Source of the DNA: VXPQ01 sp965248175
GTDB taxonomy: Bacteria > Bacteroidota > Rhodothermia > Rhodothermales > VXPQ01
Direction of reading: 5' to 3'
NCBI GenBank assembly: GCA_965248175.1
Contig: OZ252093.1
Span: 1,178,001 to 1,242,000, forward strand
DNA: 64,000 nucleotides
Shown here: positions 9,238 through 18,941 of the stretch, piece after piece
Numbering within the stretch: the stretch's first letter is position 1
Layout: every line of letters begins with the position of its first letter
The notes under the pieces: model-generated
What the model was told of the DNA's origin: nothing
Database searches by the model: none
What the model saw: the letters and a program-made list of their open reading frames with translations, nothing else
Made by a program: the position numbers and the translations under genes

Positions 9238-10731
9238 TCATGCTGGCTTCGCCGCCACCGATTCACGCTTGCTGAGCGCTGCTATCAGGCGGGTATGGAG
9301 TCCGTCGAAGCTGCCGTTGCTCATGATCAGCGCCACATCCCCGGAGCGCAGTGTGTCCAGAAGCGGGGGCAGGAGACCCTCCGTATTGGGTTGGATGGTT
9401 GCAGGGATGCCGCGGGCCTTGAGCATATCGCCGACTCTTTCCGCATCCAGCAGATCGCCTGCCCTGTCGTTGTGACGTACCGGCGGAGCGCTGATAAACA
9501 CGGCGTCGGCCCGGTCGAAGGCGTGTCCGTAGGGTTCCTCGAAGACTTTCCGCCGGCTTGAGTTGGAACGCGGCTCGAAAACGGCCACGATGCGGCGGTC
9601 AGGCCATCGTTCTGCGATTGCGCGGACCGTTTCGCTTACTGCCGTGGGGTGGTGCGCAAAGTCGTCCACTACAAGGACACCGTCTGCCTCGCCAAGTACT
9701 TCCTGACGGCGCTTCATTCCGGAAAAGGAGGCGAATCCATCCGCGATCTGTGCAGGCGTGATACCCTCGTCCAGTGCGATCGCACAGACGCCCAGAGCGT
9801 TGAGCAGGTTATGCCGCCCGCTCATGGGCAGAAAAACCTCCGTCTGTTCCTGGCCATACGCCAGAAGCGTAAAACGCTGGCCGCCGGGGGCAGGGCGCAC
9901 GTTCCTGACGGTGATCTTCTCGTTTACGAAGCCGATATATGCTACGCGAGCCCGGGTATAGTTTGCCAGCGCCCGCACTTCGGGATCGTTCCCATTCAAT
10001 ACAAGAAGTCCGTCGGGGTCGACAAGGCCGGCGAATTCCCGAAATGCTTCGCGGTAATCTTCCCAGGTGTCGTAGATATCCGCATGGTCGAACTCCAGCG
10101 ACGTGATTACGGCGCTGGCAGGCCGGTAGTGCATCATTTTCGGACGCTTGTCGAAGTAGGCGCTGTCATATTCGTCGCCCTCGACGACAAAATGAGGACC
10201 GGCGCCGACGCCGTACGAGGCTCCGCCGTTTGCGGGCAATCCTCCTACGAGGAATCCCGGGTCCATCCCGGCGCTCCGCAGGATGTGGACAAGCATGCCG
10301 GTGGTTGTCGTCTTACCGTGCGTGCCGGCAATGACCAGCGGTTTCCGGTCATACAGGAAGAAATGCGCGATGGCTTCCGGCAGGGACAACTGGGTGAGGC
10401 CCTGCTCTCTGGTGTACGATGCTTCCGGATGGGTCGGTGTACAGGCGTTGCCTACGATAACAAGATCCGGTGGCGGGTCCAGATGCTGTGCATCGTACCC
10501 TTCGAGCATGGTAATGCCCGCCTCTGCGATCCGCGTGCTCATGGGCGGGTAATAGTGCTCGTCGGATCCCTGCACGGCATACCCTGCGTCCCTGAGGAGG
10601 CCGGCGAGGGAGCCCATGCCGGTACCGCAAATCCCGATGAGATGTACGCTTGCTATTTCATCCGGTGCGGCGGCGGCGGGCCGATCGAATATGCGAAGAT
10701 GCGCATCGGCGAAGTCGCTTAACCGTTTCAT
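9238..10731 (-). CDS. mpl: UDP-N-acetylmuramate:L-Ala-gamma-D-Glu-meso-DAP ligase
   Basis: A 497-residue Mur ligase. The N-terminal Rossmann motif IGICGTGMGSLAGLL and the reading GSDEHYYPPMS, in place of the MurC form, mark it as Mpl, which reattaches recycled tripeptide to UDP-MurNAc. The ATP-binding loop is AGTHGKTTTTG, with FVVEGDEYDSAYFDKRPK and SLEFDHADIY as further Mpl-type motifs and DDFAHHPTAV in the C-terminal domain. The ATG at 10731 (MKRLSDFADAH) is preferred; the frame extends 12 basic residues further to 10767. It implies meso-DAP peptidoglycan and wall recycling. It starts 57 bp after the end of the RND pump gene and may share its transcript. Confidence 0.93.
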   Translation of the reverse strand: MKRLSDFADAHLRIFDRPAAAAPDEIASVHLIGICGTGMGSLAGLLRDAGYAVQGSDEHYYPPMSTRIAEAGITMLEGYDAQHLDPPPDLVIVGNACTPTHPEASYTREQGLTQLSLPEAIAHFFLYDRKPLVIAGTHGKTTTTGMLVHILRSAGMDPGFLVGGLPANGGASYGVGAGPHFVVEGDEYDSAYFDKRPKMMHYRPASAVITSLEFDHADIYDTWEDYREAFREFAGLVDPDGLLVLNGNDPEVRALANYTRARVAYIGFVNEKITVRNVRPAPGGQRFTLLAYGQEQTEVFLPMSGRHNLLNALGVCAIALDEGITPAQIADGFASFSGMKRRQEVLGEADGVLVVDDFAHHPTAVSETVRAIAERWPDRRIVAVFEPRSNSSRRKVFEEPYGHAFDRADAVFISAPPVRHNDRAGDLLDAERVGDMLKARGIPATIQPNTEGLLPPLLDTLRSGDVALIMSNGSFDGLHTRLIAALSKRESVAAKPA

Positions 10732-10788
10732 ACGTCGGTACCGGTTCTTCCGGCGCGCCGGTTCCATGCATCTCCGTAGCTTGCTGCG

Positions 10789-13700
10789 CTACCGGTCTGC
10801 AAGGGTTGCCTCGTCCTGCTCGCTGCCGGCTTCGTGTTTTCGCCCGAAGATGCTCCTCAGTTTGTTCGCGAGCGAATCGAACGTCGAATACATCACGGGT
10901 ACGATGACCAGGGTCAGGAATGTGGCGAAGACCAATCCGCTGATGATGGCCGTGCCCATCGGCCCCCAGAACTGCGTGTTCTCGGAACCGAACTGGAAGT
11001 TGGGCCGCCATTCCGTCAGCAGTCCCACAAAGTCGATGTTGATCCCGAACGTGAGCGGAATCAGGCCCAGTATCGTAGTCAATGCAGTCAGGAGCACCGG
11101 CCGCAGGCGCGTGGCGCCACCCTCGATGATGGCGGCGTGCTTGTCCATGCCCCGCTCTCGCAGCTGCATGATGTAGTCGATCAGAACGATATTGTTGTTC
11201 ACGACAATGCCAGCCAGCGAAATGATGCCGATGAATGTGAACAGCCCGAACGGCGTACGCGTGAGGATGAGGCCCAGCAGGACTCCGATCAGGGAGAAAC
11301 CTACGGCCAGCATGATGATGAACGGCACGGCCACCTTGTTGAACTGCGCCACCATGATCATGAAAATGAGCGATACCGCGATCATCAGGACCGTCGTCAG
11401 GAAGGCGAACGATTCTTCCTGCTCTTCGCTCTCGCCGGTGTAGGTCATCGCGTACCCGGCCGGCAGATTCGCCTCATACTCGGCCAGATATTGCTGCACG
11501 CTTGTAAGCACTTGGGAGCCGGGTACGCCTGGCGCTGTGTCCCCCGTCACCGTAGATACGCGCTGCTGGTCCAGACGTGTGACGGAACCGAGGCCGCTGC
11601 CTACGTCGAAATCGGCCACGGCGGTGACGGGAATCTGGTTATCTTCGTCGAAGACCGTAAGGTTCTTGATGCTCTCCAGGCTGGACCGGTCGGCCTCCCG
11701 GAGCCGTACAGTGATGTCGTATTCGTCTTCGCCCGTACGGAATTTACCCGCCTCGATGCCGTTGATCGCTGCGCGGATCGTGGAGGCGATCTTGCTGGTG
11801 TTCAGTCCGAAGCGGGCGGCCCGCTCGCGGTCGATGCGCACCTGCATTTCAGGGCGCCCCTCGTTCAGGTCGTCGGCCACATCCACGAGTCCCTGTATGT
11901 CGCCGCGTTCTGCTCCCTCCGCCAGCATCTGGCGTACTTCGTGGGTGATTTGGCGGATAACCGAAAAATCTTCGCCGGAAATTTCAATGTTGACAGGCAG
12001 GCCGGTCGGTGGTCCCAATTGACTCTGCTCGACTGTGATGTCCGTTCCGGGAATGCCTTGCAACCGGGCGCGGATCTTGGAAAGAGTTTCCGGGCTTGCT
12101 TCCTTGCGGTCCGCGTAGTCTGCCAGATTCAGCGTGACGCGGGAAACCTCCGGGCTTGCCGCCCCGCCCCCGAACATAATGTCACCGCCTACCCCCACAT
12201 TGACGAGGACGCTTTTTAGATTGGCCTCCGATTCGGGGGTGTTGTCGAGCAGGTTCAGGATACGGTTGTGAGCAGTGGTCGCTATCTCGTCGCTGGCGTC
12301 CACATTGGTGCCGAGCGCTCCCTGTAAGGTGACCCATACCTGGCGGGGGTCGTTCTCGGGAAAGAATTCGACCCCGGTGGGCGCCAACTGGAATACTATG
12401 ACGATACTTATAAGGGCGCCCATGGCGCCGGTAAGCAGGCGCCCCCGATTATCGGTGAGCAGTAGCGTCTTGCGTTTGCGGCGGTTGAAGATTGCTCCGA
12501 GCAAACCCGTACCGCAAATGACAGCGGGCAACGCCATGAGATTGACGACCACGGAGAAGGGAATGTCCTTCGGACCCAGCCAGATCAGGGACAGGATCGC
12601 CAGCATGACGACGCCGAAGATGAGTCCGGCGCGTACGCTTTTCCATCCGCCGAGGAATATGCTTTCGAGGCAATGCAGGACAATGCCGAACACGCCAAGC
12701 AAGAGCAAGAGGCCGCCTGGTATCATCAGGAGCAGTGCGGATCCCGACATGCTCCCTGCAACGGGTGGCCCCACGCCCATGAGCAAGGCGCCCCCGATCA
12801 GCAGGATAAACCCCACAGTGAAGGAAGCAAGCGCTGCGGTGTTGCGTATCCAGGGCCGGCGGACGGTATAATCGCGGTAGAGCATCCAGTCGAGGAGCGA
12901 CCGGTATTTCGTCACGATGCGCGGCAGGATATCCTGCACAAAATGATCGCCGATCGGTTTGATGAATTTCCCGTGCAACCATATCAACACCGGGATGGCG
13001 ATGGCGAGCACGACCAGCGTCTTGTAGTTGGCAAGGCCCACCAGCGTCGCCAGCATGAGCAGAAGGAGGAGGCTTCCGAGCCGGGTGCGCCCCCGCATCT
13101 TTTTGCGCTCTTCCGATTCGAGCCGTATGAATATCCCTGTGATGACCGGATTGATGATCAGCGCCACGAAGAGCGAGGCCGAGAGGGTAACGATGAGCGT
13201 GAGCGGCATATTACTCATGAATTCGCCGATCACGCCGGGCCAGAACAACATGGGCGCAAAGGCGGCCACCGTCGTGGCCGTGGAGGCGATGACGGGTCCG
13301 GCAACCTCGGCGGTGCCGCGCCGCGCCGCCTCGAACCGCGAATGCCCCATTTCCCTGTAACGGTAGATGTTTTCGACGATGACGACGGCGTTGTCCACAA
13401 GCATCCCCAGGGCAATGATGAGGCTGAACAGAATGATGAAGTTCAGCGTGTAGTTGCCCGCCTGGAAGATGATGAACGACAGGAACATGGAGAGGGGTAT
13501 GGCGATGCCGACCAGTACGGCGGTGCGCACCCCGAGGAAGAACAGCAACACGGCCACCACGAAAATGAGGCCGCTGATGATGTTGTTCTCCAGGTCGTCG
13601 ATCATGTTCTGGACATCTTCGCTTTGATCGCCGGTGATGACGATGCGTGTACCGTGCGGGAATGTGAATCCATCCACCTTCTCCTGAACGGCTCTCGCCG

Positions 13701-14631
13701 TACGGATGATGTTCTCGCCGGATCGTTTCTTGACGTTGAGACTGATGACTTGCAGAATATCCTGATCCTCTGTCCGCACGAGGTCGCCATCGTCCGTTTC
13801 GGTGCGGAAAAGCTGGAGGCGGGCGTACGATGCACGGTCCTTGAAGCCGAACTCGACATTGGCGACATCGCGCACGTAGATGGGTTGCCCTCCCGGTGCG
13901 TCGATGACAATGTTTTCGATCTCGTCAGGGTCGTCGAACGATCCGTCGACGCGGACCAGATAGTTGAGCCGGTCGACATCCACCGATCCGCCCGGCATGT
14001 TGGTGTTTTCCCCGCGAATGGCGTCCACGATATCCATGAAGGCGAGGTTGTATCCCTGGAGCGCATTCAGGTCCACATCGATTTGCACCTCGCGCTCGAG
14101 GCCGCCGACCAGGTCTACCTCGAGGACGCCCTGGATGGTTTCAATATCGTCCTCGAGATTTTCGGCCACTTCCTTGAGTTGCGCCAGCGAATAATTTGCC
14201 GCCAGATTGACGGTCATGATGGGAAATTCCGAAAAGTCGATTTCGCTGACGACGGGCTCCTCGATTTCGTCGGGCATATTTGGCCGGGCGACATCCACCT
14301 TGTCGCGCACCTTCTGGTAGGCGTCGTCTATGGAGACATCCGGGTCGAATTCCACGATGATCGTGGACACGCCCTCGGTAGACACGGAGCGGATTTCCTT
14401 GATGCCGTTGATCGCCTGCACCTCGCGCTCGACGGGCTGCGTGATCAGCGATTCCACGTCGTCGGGGCTTGCCCCGGGATATATCAATGTGACGATAATC
14501 TGCGGAATCTCGATGGACGGCGCGGCTTCCTTCGGAATGGTTATATAGCTGTACAGGCCGCCGATGGCGAGGATTGCCGTCAGGACGACAATGCTCGTAC
14601 GATACTTGATCGAGATGTCGGTGATTTTCAT
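10789..14631 (-). CDS. RND-family efflux pump, inner-membrane component with extra hydrophobic block
   Basis: A 1280-residue proton-driven RND transporter (AcrB/MexB superfamily). The N-terminal membrane segment and the first porter domain (TIPKEAAPSIEIPQI, GASPDDVE, TQPVEREVQ) are canonical, as are the TM4 region near residues 403-421 and the C-terminal membrane half (GIISLAGIVVNNNIVLIDY). In TM4 the usual Asp-Asp pair reads Asp413-Asn414, so one classical proton-relay acid is replaced. Common pumps have about 1030-1050 residues. The surplus lies between about residues 515 and 745, where seven hydrophobic stretches are seen instead of one before the second porter half (FFPENDP at about 756). 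Encoded with its adaptor and TolC partner. Substrate unknown. Confidence 0.92.
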   Translation of the reverse strand: MKITDISIKYRTSIVVLTAILAIGGLYSYITIPKEAAPSIEIPQIIVTLIYPGASPDDVESLITQPVEREVQAINGIKEIRSVSTEGVSTIIVEFDPDVSIDDAYQKVRDKVDVARPNMPDEIEEPVVSEIDFSEFPIMTVNLAANYSLAQLKEVAENLEDDIETIQGVLEVDLVGGLEREVQIDVDLNALQGYNLAFMDIVDAIRGENTNMPGGSVDVDRLNYLVRVDGSFDDPDEIENIVIDAPGGQPIYVRDVANVEFGFKDRASYARLQLFRTETDDGDLVRTEDQDILQVISLNVKKRSGENIIRTARAVQEKVDGFTFPHGTRIVITGDQSEDVQNMIDDLENNIISGLIFVVAVLLFFLGVRTAVLVGIAIPLSMFLSFIIFQAGNYTLNFIILFSLIIALGMLVDNAVVIVENIYRYREMGHSRFEAARRGTAEVAGPVIASTATTVAAFAPMLFWPGVIGEFMSNMPLTLIVTLSASLFVALIINPVITGIFIRLESEERKKMRGRTRLGSLLLLLMLATLVGLANYKTLVVLAIAIPVLIWLHGKFIKPIGDHFVQDILPRIVTKYRSLLDWMLYRDYTVRRPWIRNTAALASFTVGFILLIGGALLMGVGPPVAGSMSGSALLLMIPGGLLLLLGVFGIVLHCLESIFLGGWKSVRAGLIFGVVMLAILSLIWLGPKDIPFSVVVNLMALPAVICGTGLLGAIFNRRKRKTLLLTDNRGRLLTGAMGALISIVIVFQLAPTGVEFFPENDPRQVWVTLQGALGTNVDASDEIATTAHNRILNLLDNTPESEANLKSVLVNVGVGGDIMFGGGAASPEVSRVTLNLADYADRKEASPETLSKIRARLQGIPGTDITVEQSQLGPPTGLPVNIEISGEDFSVIRQITHEVRQMLAEGAERGDIQGLVDVADDLNEGRPEMQVRIDRERAARFGLNTSKIASTIRAAINGIEAGKFRTGEDEYDITVRLREADRSSLESIKNLTVFDEDNQIPVTAVADFDVGSGLGSVTRLDQQRVSTVTGDTAPGVPGSQVLTSVQQYLAEYEANLPAGYAMTYTGESEEQEESFAFLTTVLMIAVSLIFMIMVAQFNKVAVPFIIMLAVGFSLIGVLLGLILTRTPFGLFTFIGIISLAGIVVNNNIVLIDYIMQLRERGMDKHAAIIEGGATRLRPVLLTALTTILGLIPLTFGINIDFVGLLTEWRPNFQFGSENTQFWGPMGTAIISGLVFATFLTLVIVPVMYSTFDSLANKLRSIFGRKHEAGSEQDEATLADR

Positions 14632-14695
14632 AACTCGATGGGTAGCGTTTGGAGGCCGGACCGGCTAAGGGTAGGAGATGCGCGCAGCAGAGTGT

Positions 14696-15856
14696 TTACC
14701 GGTCCGTCGGTACTTCCGGCTGTTCTATAGACATGTCCTGGGATATGGAATGCCGGGTTGCTATCTCGACCCTGTCCCCGTCGATAACTCTTGATTGTCC
14801 GAGAACGATCACCTCATCGCCGGGCTGAAGGTTCGTCGCCACGACATACGCTCCGAAATCAGGCCCCGGCACGAGATCGCGTTGTACGGCGGTCGGTATT
14901 CCTTCCCGGGTTTCGATCAGGTAGACGATATGGCCGTTCTCGGTGCGGATGACCGCAGCGCGCGGCACGACCAGCGCATCCTCGATGATTTCACGTGTCA
15001 CCTCTACGCGCGCCACCATTTCCGGCTTGATAGTGCCGTCCGGATTGTCGATGACGATCTCGATCGGGAAGGTGCGGCTTTGTGGATCGACGGCGCGTCC
15101 AACGAACGAAACCAGTCCATCGATGCGCTTGCCCCGGTACGCCTCAAAGCTGATTTGAACGGGGGCGCCGGGGAGGATGTCCGCGGCGTACCGCTCGGGC
15201 ACGCCCGAAATGACTTTGATGCGGCGGGTGTTGATGAGGCGGACCACCGCCATGCCGGGCGTAACCTGTTCACCGGGTTCGACGAAGTGCTCTTCGACGG
15301 TACCGTCGAACGGCGCCACGACCCGGGTTTGCGCCAGCATTGTGCGGGCTTGATCCAGGGCGGCTTCGGCCTGCGCAAGGTTCGCCCTGGATTGATTATA
15401 CTGCGCCTGCACGCCTTCCCACTCGATGGTGCTGATGACCGAGTCGGCGAAAAGCGGTTCGTTGCGCGTCAGGTTTTCCCGGGCGAGTCCGAATTGCGCC
15501 TCGGCGGCTTCGACAATGGCGCTGGCTTGCAAAACAGCCGATTCCGGCAACAAAGGATTGATTTGCGCAACGGTGGCCTCGTTGCGGAGGGAAGTCCCGA
15601 GGGGTGCGACCGCAATCACCGTGCCGCTTGTTTGCGCCGATAGCCGTGCGTCATCGAATGCATCGACCGATCCGGTGAGTTGGATGACATCCCGAAATAC
15701 GGTGGGTTCAAGCACAAGGGTTTCCACGCGGATCGCACGCTCCTCGGCGACATTAGCGGGTGCGCTACGGGCGGCGTTCGGGGGTTCTGTTCCGCAGCCT
15801 GCAAGAAGCGCTGCGGCGCAGAATGAAAACAGCCCTGCGGCAAGGATATTCCGCAT
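14696..15856 (-). CDS. RND efflux periplasmic adaptor lipoprotein (AcrA/MexA-like)
   Basis: A 386-residue membrane fusion protein. Starting at the ATG at 15856 it has a lipoprotein signal (MRNILAAGLFSFCAAALLAGC) with lipobox LAGC, so it is probably anchored by a lipid in the inner membrane. The barrel-sandwich halves are seen at GTVIAVAPLGTSLRNEA and VVAPFDGTVEEHFVEPGEQV, with a helical hairpin between them rich in Ala, Glu and Gln. A beta-barrel (YRGKRIDGLVSFVGRAVDP..RTFPIEI) and the C-terminal NLQPGDEVIVLGQ follow. The frame continues 16 residues upstream to 15904, but those residues would bury the signal peptide. Second gene of the TolC-adaptor-pump operon, 64 bp before the pump gene. Confidence 0.92.
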   Translation of the reverse strand: MRNILAAGLFSFCAAALLAGCGTEPPNAARSAPANVAEERAIRVETLVLEPTVFRDVIQLTGSVDAFDDARLSAQTSGTVIAVAPLGTSLRNEATVAQINPLLPESAVLQASAIVEAAEAQFGLARENLTRNEPLFADSVISTIEWEGVQAQYNQSRANLAQAEAALDQARTMLAQTRVVAPFDGTVEEHFVEPGEQVTPGMAVVRLINTRRIKVISGVPERYAADILPGAPVQISFEAYRGKRIDGLVSFVGRAVDPQSRTFPIEIVIDNPDGTIKPEMVARVEVTREIIEDALVVPRAAVIRTENGHIVYLIETREGIPTAVQRDLVPGPDFGAYVVATNLQPGDEVIVLGQSRVIDGDRVEIATRHSISQDMSIEQPEVPTDR

Positions 15857-15925
15857 AAGACCGCTACGCCTGGGTATCCGGAATCGATAATCGGACGGAG
15901 TCATGAGATCCAGAAAAGGAAGGGA

Positions 15926-17533
15926 TTATTTGCTCGTAAGGCGGGGCTCCCCGGCATTCCATTGCGTCATGCCCATGGACGTTTCCAGGGTGCTCTGCGC
16001 TACGAGATAGTCGTACAAGGCGCGAAGTCGGTTGAGGCGACTCTGGTCCAGTTGCTCGGAAGCATTGCGTTCCTCGACCGGTGAGGCGATGCCTTCCGCG
16101 AGCCGCGCGCGCGCATATTCGTAATTCAGTTCCGCTCGCTGAACGTTCTGTTCCTGCGCCAGAATCCGTTGCTGTGCGGCTTCGAGATCTCGCAACGCAC
16201 CCTGTACCTCCATGCGTATCTGTTGCTGGGTCTGGTCATATTGCAATTCGGCCTGATACAGTGCAATGCTGCGTTGCTGCACCCGGGCCCCCGTACGGAA
16301 CCCGTTGAAGATGTTCCAGGTGAGCCGGACACCGGCGCTGATGGCAGGGTTCCAGTAGCTCTGCGAGAAAAAATCGACAGACTCGCGGCGGTATGTGAAG
16401 GTGTCTCCGTCCTCCGAAACGATGCGAGTGCGATCGTCTGGCAGTCGGCCTATGTAACTGATATTGGCGACGGCGCTGAGTTTCGGCATATACTGTGTCA
16501 TGGCCAAACGGCGGTCCACTCGCTGCAACTCGATCGCAAGGCGCGCCTGTTCGAGGTCCGGCCGTTGCGCCAGCGCCATGTCGATGGCGTTTTCCGCCGC
16601 GACCGTCAGAAAGCGGCCTCGTTCCTCGGTTTCCAGGTTACCTCGCAGCCGTATGGGCTGGTCGACCGGAATACCGATCTGCATCTTGAGGTTGTCGAGT
16701 GCTTGCGCTGCGAAGCCAGCGGCCTCGACCTGCTGTGTTTCAAGATTGGCAAGCTCGACTTCTGCTGTCAGACGCTGAAATTTCGGCGCCAGGCCCTGGC
16801 TTACTCGCCGGATTGTTTCGTCGAGCGTGATCTGCGTACGCGCAACGCTCATACGGACGATCTCTACCTGTTTCAGAGATAACAACGCCTGATAGAACGC
16901 CTGGCGCACCTCGTGGAGGACAAGTTGGCGCTGTCTGTTCAGGGCTTCACCGGTCAGGTCCTGGTAATAGCTTGCCCCCCGGATTCCGACAAAGGCCTCG
17001 GCAGAGAAAATCGTTTGGCTGAGGGAGATGCTATTCAGAAATTCGTTGGGCACTGCAAAGGGGTTGGCGTCTCCTCCAAAGCTGGCCCCGATAGCGTCCA
17101 GCCCACTCTCCTGTCGGTCTGTATAGTCGTCGAAATCGATGGGGGCGGTTTCTGTATCGGTATCTGTACGCGCCCGTTCGTTGAAGGACAGCCAGTCGAC
17201 GAAACCGAGCGAACCGAACAATCCTCCCGCTTCCGAACCTGCAAAGGGATTGGCGCTTTTCAGGTTACGCGTATAACTGGACGTTACGTCGATAAGAGGC
17301 CATACTTCACCCCAGGCTTCGCGAACCTGCGCGGATGCCTGCTCGACATTAAGGCGTTCGAGACGCATCGTATAGTTATGAACGAGAGCGATCTGGAGCG
17401 CTTCGTCCAGCGTCAGCGTGAGCGGTTCTTGCGTACCCTCCGGAGCATTCTGTGCGAGGGTCGTTGAGGCGAGCGTCAGGCTGCCGACGAACAGCGCGGT
17501 TGCGATCAGGATGGAGAGACGAATATTGGGCAT
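15926..17533 (-). CDS. TolC-family outer-membrane efflux protein
   Basis: A 535-residue outer-membrane channel. The ATG at 17533 opens with a signal peptide (MPNIRLSILIATALFVGS..LAQ); the longer frame to 17647 adds an unlikely leader. Two repeated helical outer-membrane-efflux domains are visible: the first starts at LTLDEALQIALVHNYTMR, the second around ENAIDMALAQRPDLEQARLAI, the typical TolC pattern. A region around residues 80-160 is rich in Asp and Thr and probably forms a surface or periplasmic loop. It is the first gene of the efflux operon, followed by adaptor and pump with gaps of 69 and 64 bp, so the three would form one envelope-spanning pump. Confidence 0.91.
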   Translation of the reverse strand: MPNIRLSILIATALFVGSLTLASTTLAQNAPEGTQEPLTLTLDEALQIALVHNYTMRLERLNVEQASAQVREAWGEVWPLIDVTSSYTRNLKSANPFAGSEAGGLFGSLGFVDWLSFNERARTDTDTETAPIDFDDYTDRQESGLDAIGASFGGDANPFAVPNEFLNSISLSQTIFSAEAFVGIRGASYYQDLTGEALNRQRQLVLHEVRQAFYQALLSLKQVEIVRMSVARTQITLDETIRRVSQGLAPKFQRLTAEVELANLETQQVEAAGFAAQALDNLKMQIGIPVDQPIRLRGNLETEERGRFLTVAAENAIDMALAQRPDLEQARLAIELQRVDRRLAMTQYMPKLSAVANISYIGRLPDDRTRIVSEDGDTFTYRRESVDFFSQSYWNPAISAGVRLTWNIFNGFRTGARVQQRSIALYQAELQYDQTQQQIRMEVQGALRDLEAAQQRILAQEQNVQRAELNYEYARARLAEGIASPVEERNASEQLDQSRLNRLRALYDYLVAQSTLETSMGMTQWNAGEPRLTSK

Positions 17534-17683
17534 GGCGTTGCGGGGGCGCCTCATAGTCGGCCTTGTGTCGGCAAAAAACCGGTTCAACCCCAAGAAGTAC
17601 GTGAGGGTTATGGTGCGGGATTCGGGGAAAGATGAAGAAAAGGCCAAGAGTAGTAAAAAGACAGGTTTTTTCGGCGCCTTGGC

Positions 17684-18760
17684 TCAAAAGTAGTCCTCAA
17701 GCCGGTGGGCATGCAGGTAATCCACAATGTTTTTAACCTGTTGGGCGCTTTCCCGGTTACAGATCAGCAGGGCGTCTTCCGTATCGACCACAATCGTGTC
17801 GTGCATGCCTATCAGAACGACGAGTCGCTGGTTCGCGTCAATCAGGCATCTACTCGAATCGTTCAGAATCACGTTCCCCTTGAGTGTATTGCCCTGTCTG
17901 TCTTTCTTGCGAAGCGCATGCACCGCTGCCCAGTCGCCGACGTCACTCCAACCGAATGAGGCGGGTACCACAAACACCTTGTCTGCGCGCTCCATGACCC
18001 CGTAGTCGATCGAGATAGTGGGACTTTTAGCATAGGCTTCCGAGATAGCCTCGGTTTCCTGTGCTGTACCGAGCGCATCCCGTAGGGGGTCGAAAGCCCG
18101 AAAGACCTTCGGCAGATGGTGTTGTATAGCGTTCAGGATGGCATCGGCGCGCCAGACGAAAATCCCGCTATTCCAGAGAAAATCTCCGGAATCAAGAAAG
18201 CGTTCGGCGGTTTCGATGTCGGGTTTCTCGGCAAAGGTCCGGACAGGCAGGGCTTCCGGCGTTTTCCGGTCGTGATCGGCTTGTCTGTCGTATTGCACGT
18301 ATCCGTACCCTGTCTCCGGATGGGTAGGTTCGATACCGATCGTAACGAGGGTGTCTTTTTCTTGTGCCTTGTCGATAGCGCTGCCGAGCGCCTTGTGAAA
18401 CCGCTTGGTGTTGCGGATGACATGGTCGGCTGGCAAGGCGATCATGATGGCGTCGGGATCCCGCGCAAGCAATTTTATGGCAGCAAGAGCAATGCAAGGC
18501 CCCGTGTTACGTGCGACAGGTTCGGCAAGGATGTTTTCCGCGGGAACGGCGGGAAGTTGTTCCCGTGTCTGATCGACGTACCGGCGGTGCGTGACGACAA
18601 AAACGTTTTCGTCCGGGATGATGCCTCGCAAGCGGGACATGGTATTGCGGATCAGCGTATCTTCGCCGTGAATCGCCAGAAATTGCTTGGGATTGTTCTC
18701 GCGGCTTTGCGGCCAGAATCGACTACCGATTCCGCCCGCCATGATTACGGCATATGTCAT
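17684..18760 (-). CDS. manC: Mannose-1-phosphate guanylyltransferase
   Basis: A 358-residue enzyme making GDP-mannose from mannose-1-phosphate and GTP, the entry step to GDP-L-fucose. The pyrophosphorylase signature is near the start (YAVIMAGGIGSRFWPQSR), followed by PKQFL, the ALPADHVI metal-binding Asp, and TFAEKP. It lacks the C-terminal phosphomannose isomerase domain of the long ManC/AlgA form, like many Bacteroidota enzymes. The ATG at 18760 gives the family N-terminus; the frame runs 12 residues further to 18796 (ATG also at 18781). It is divergent from fcl, which uses its product after Gmd, with about 180 bp between them that must hold both promoters. Confidence 0.93.
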   Translation of the reverse strand: MTYAVIMAGGIGSRFWPQSRENNPKQFLAIHGEDTLIRNTMSRLRGIIPDENVFVVTHRRYVDQTREQLPAVPAENILAEPVARNTGPCIALAAIKLLARDPDAIMIALPADHVIRNTKRFHKALGSAIDKAQEKDTLVTIGIEPTHPETGYGYVQYDRQADHDRKTPEALPVRTFAEKPDIETAERFLDSGDFLWNSGIFVWRADAILNAIQHHLPKVFRAFDPLRDALGTAQETEAISEAYAKSPTISIDYGVMERADKVFVVPASFGWSDVGDWAAVHALRKKDRQGNTLKGNVILNDSSRCLIDANQRLVVLIGMHDTIVVDTEDALLICNRESAQQVKNIVDYLHAHRLEDYF

Positions 18761-18817
18761 ATCCGGATGAAAGTGAGCCATGGAAGGAAGGGACAAGTAA
18801 CCGCGTTAGCAGGTGTG

Positions 18818-18834
18818 CCGCATTATTTATGCGG
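18818..18834. other. Hairpin in the manC/fcl divergent region
   Basis: Perfect 6-bp stem CCGCAT / ATGCGG with loop TATTT, followed on the plus strand by GGTTTT. Neither strand has a gene ending just upstream of it, so termination is unlikely to be its job unless it stops read-through from the manC promoter side. It could be an operator or a 5'-leader structure for manC. The rest of 18761-18941 shows no clear promoter. Confidence 0.35.
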
Positions 18835-18941
18835 GGTTTTGGGAGCAAGTCGGGCTTCTGCGCATAATACCCGAAACGGATGATGTTCCGGGATCAGGGA
18901 TGTCCAATTGGTGTAATGAATAGTAATCAATCGTCAGAGTC

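Noticed and set aside
9649..10722. Plus-strand open frame of 357 codons
   Set aside because: It is antisense to mpl, whose motifs are complete; the translation shows no family pattern.
12673..14730. Long plus-strand open frame of 685 codons
   Set aside because: It lies antisense to the RND pump gene; its composition (runs of Asp, Glu, His, Arg, Gln) is typical of the reverse complement of a GC-rich gene and no domain is recognisable.
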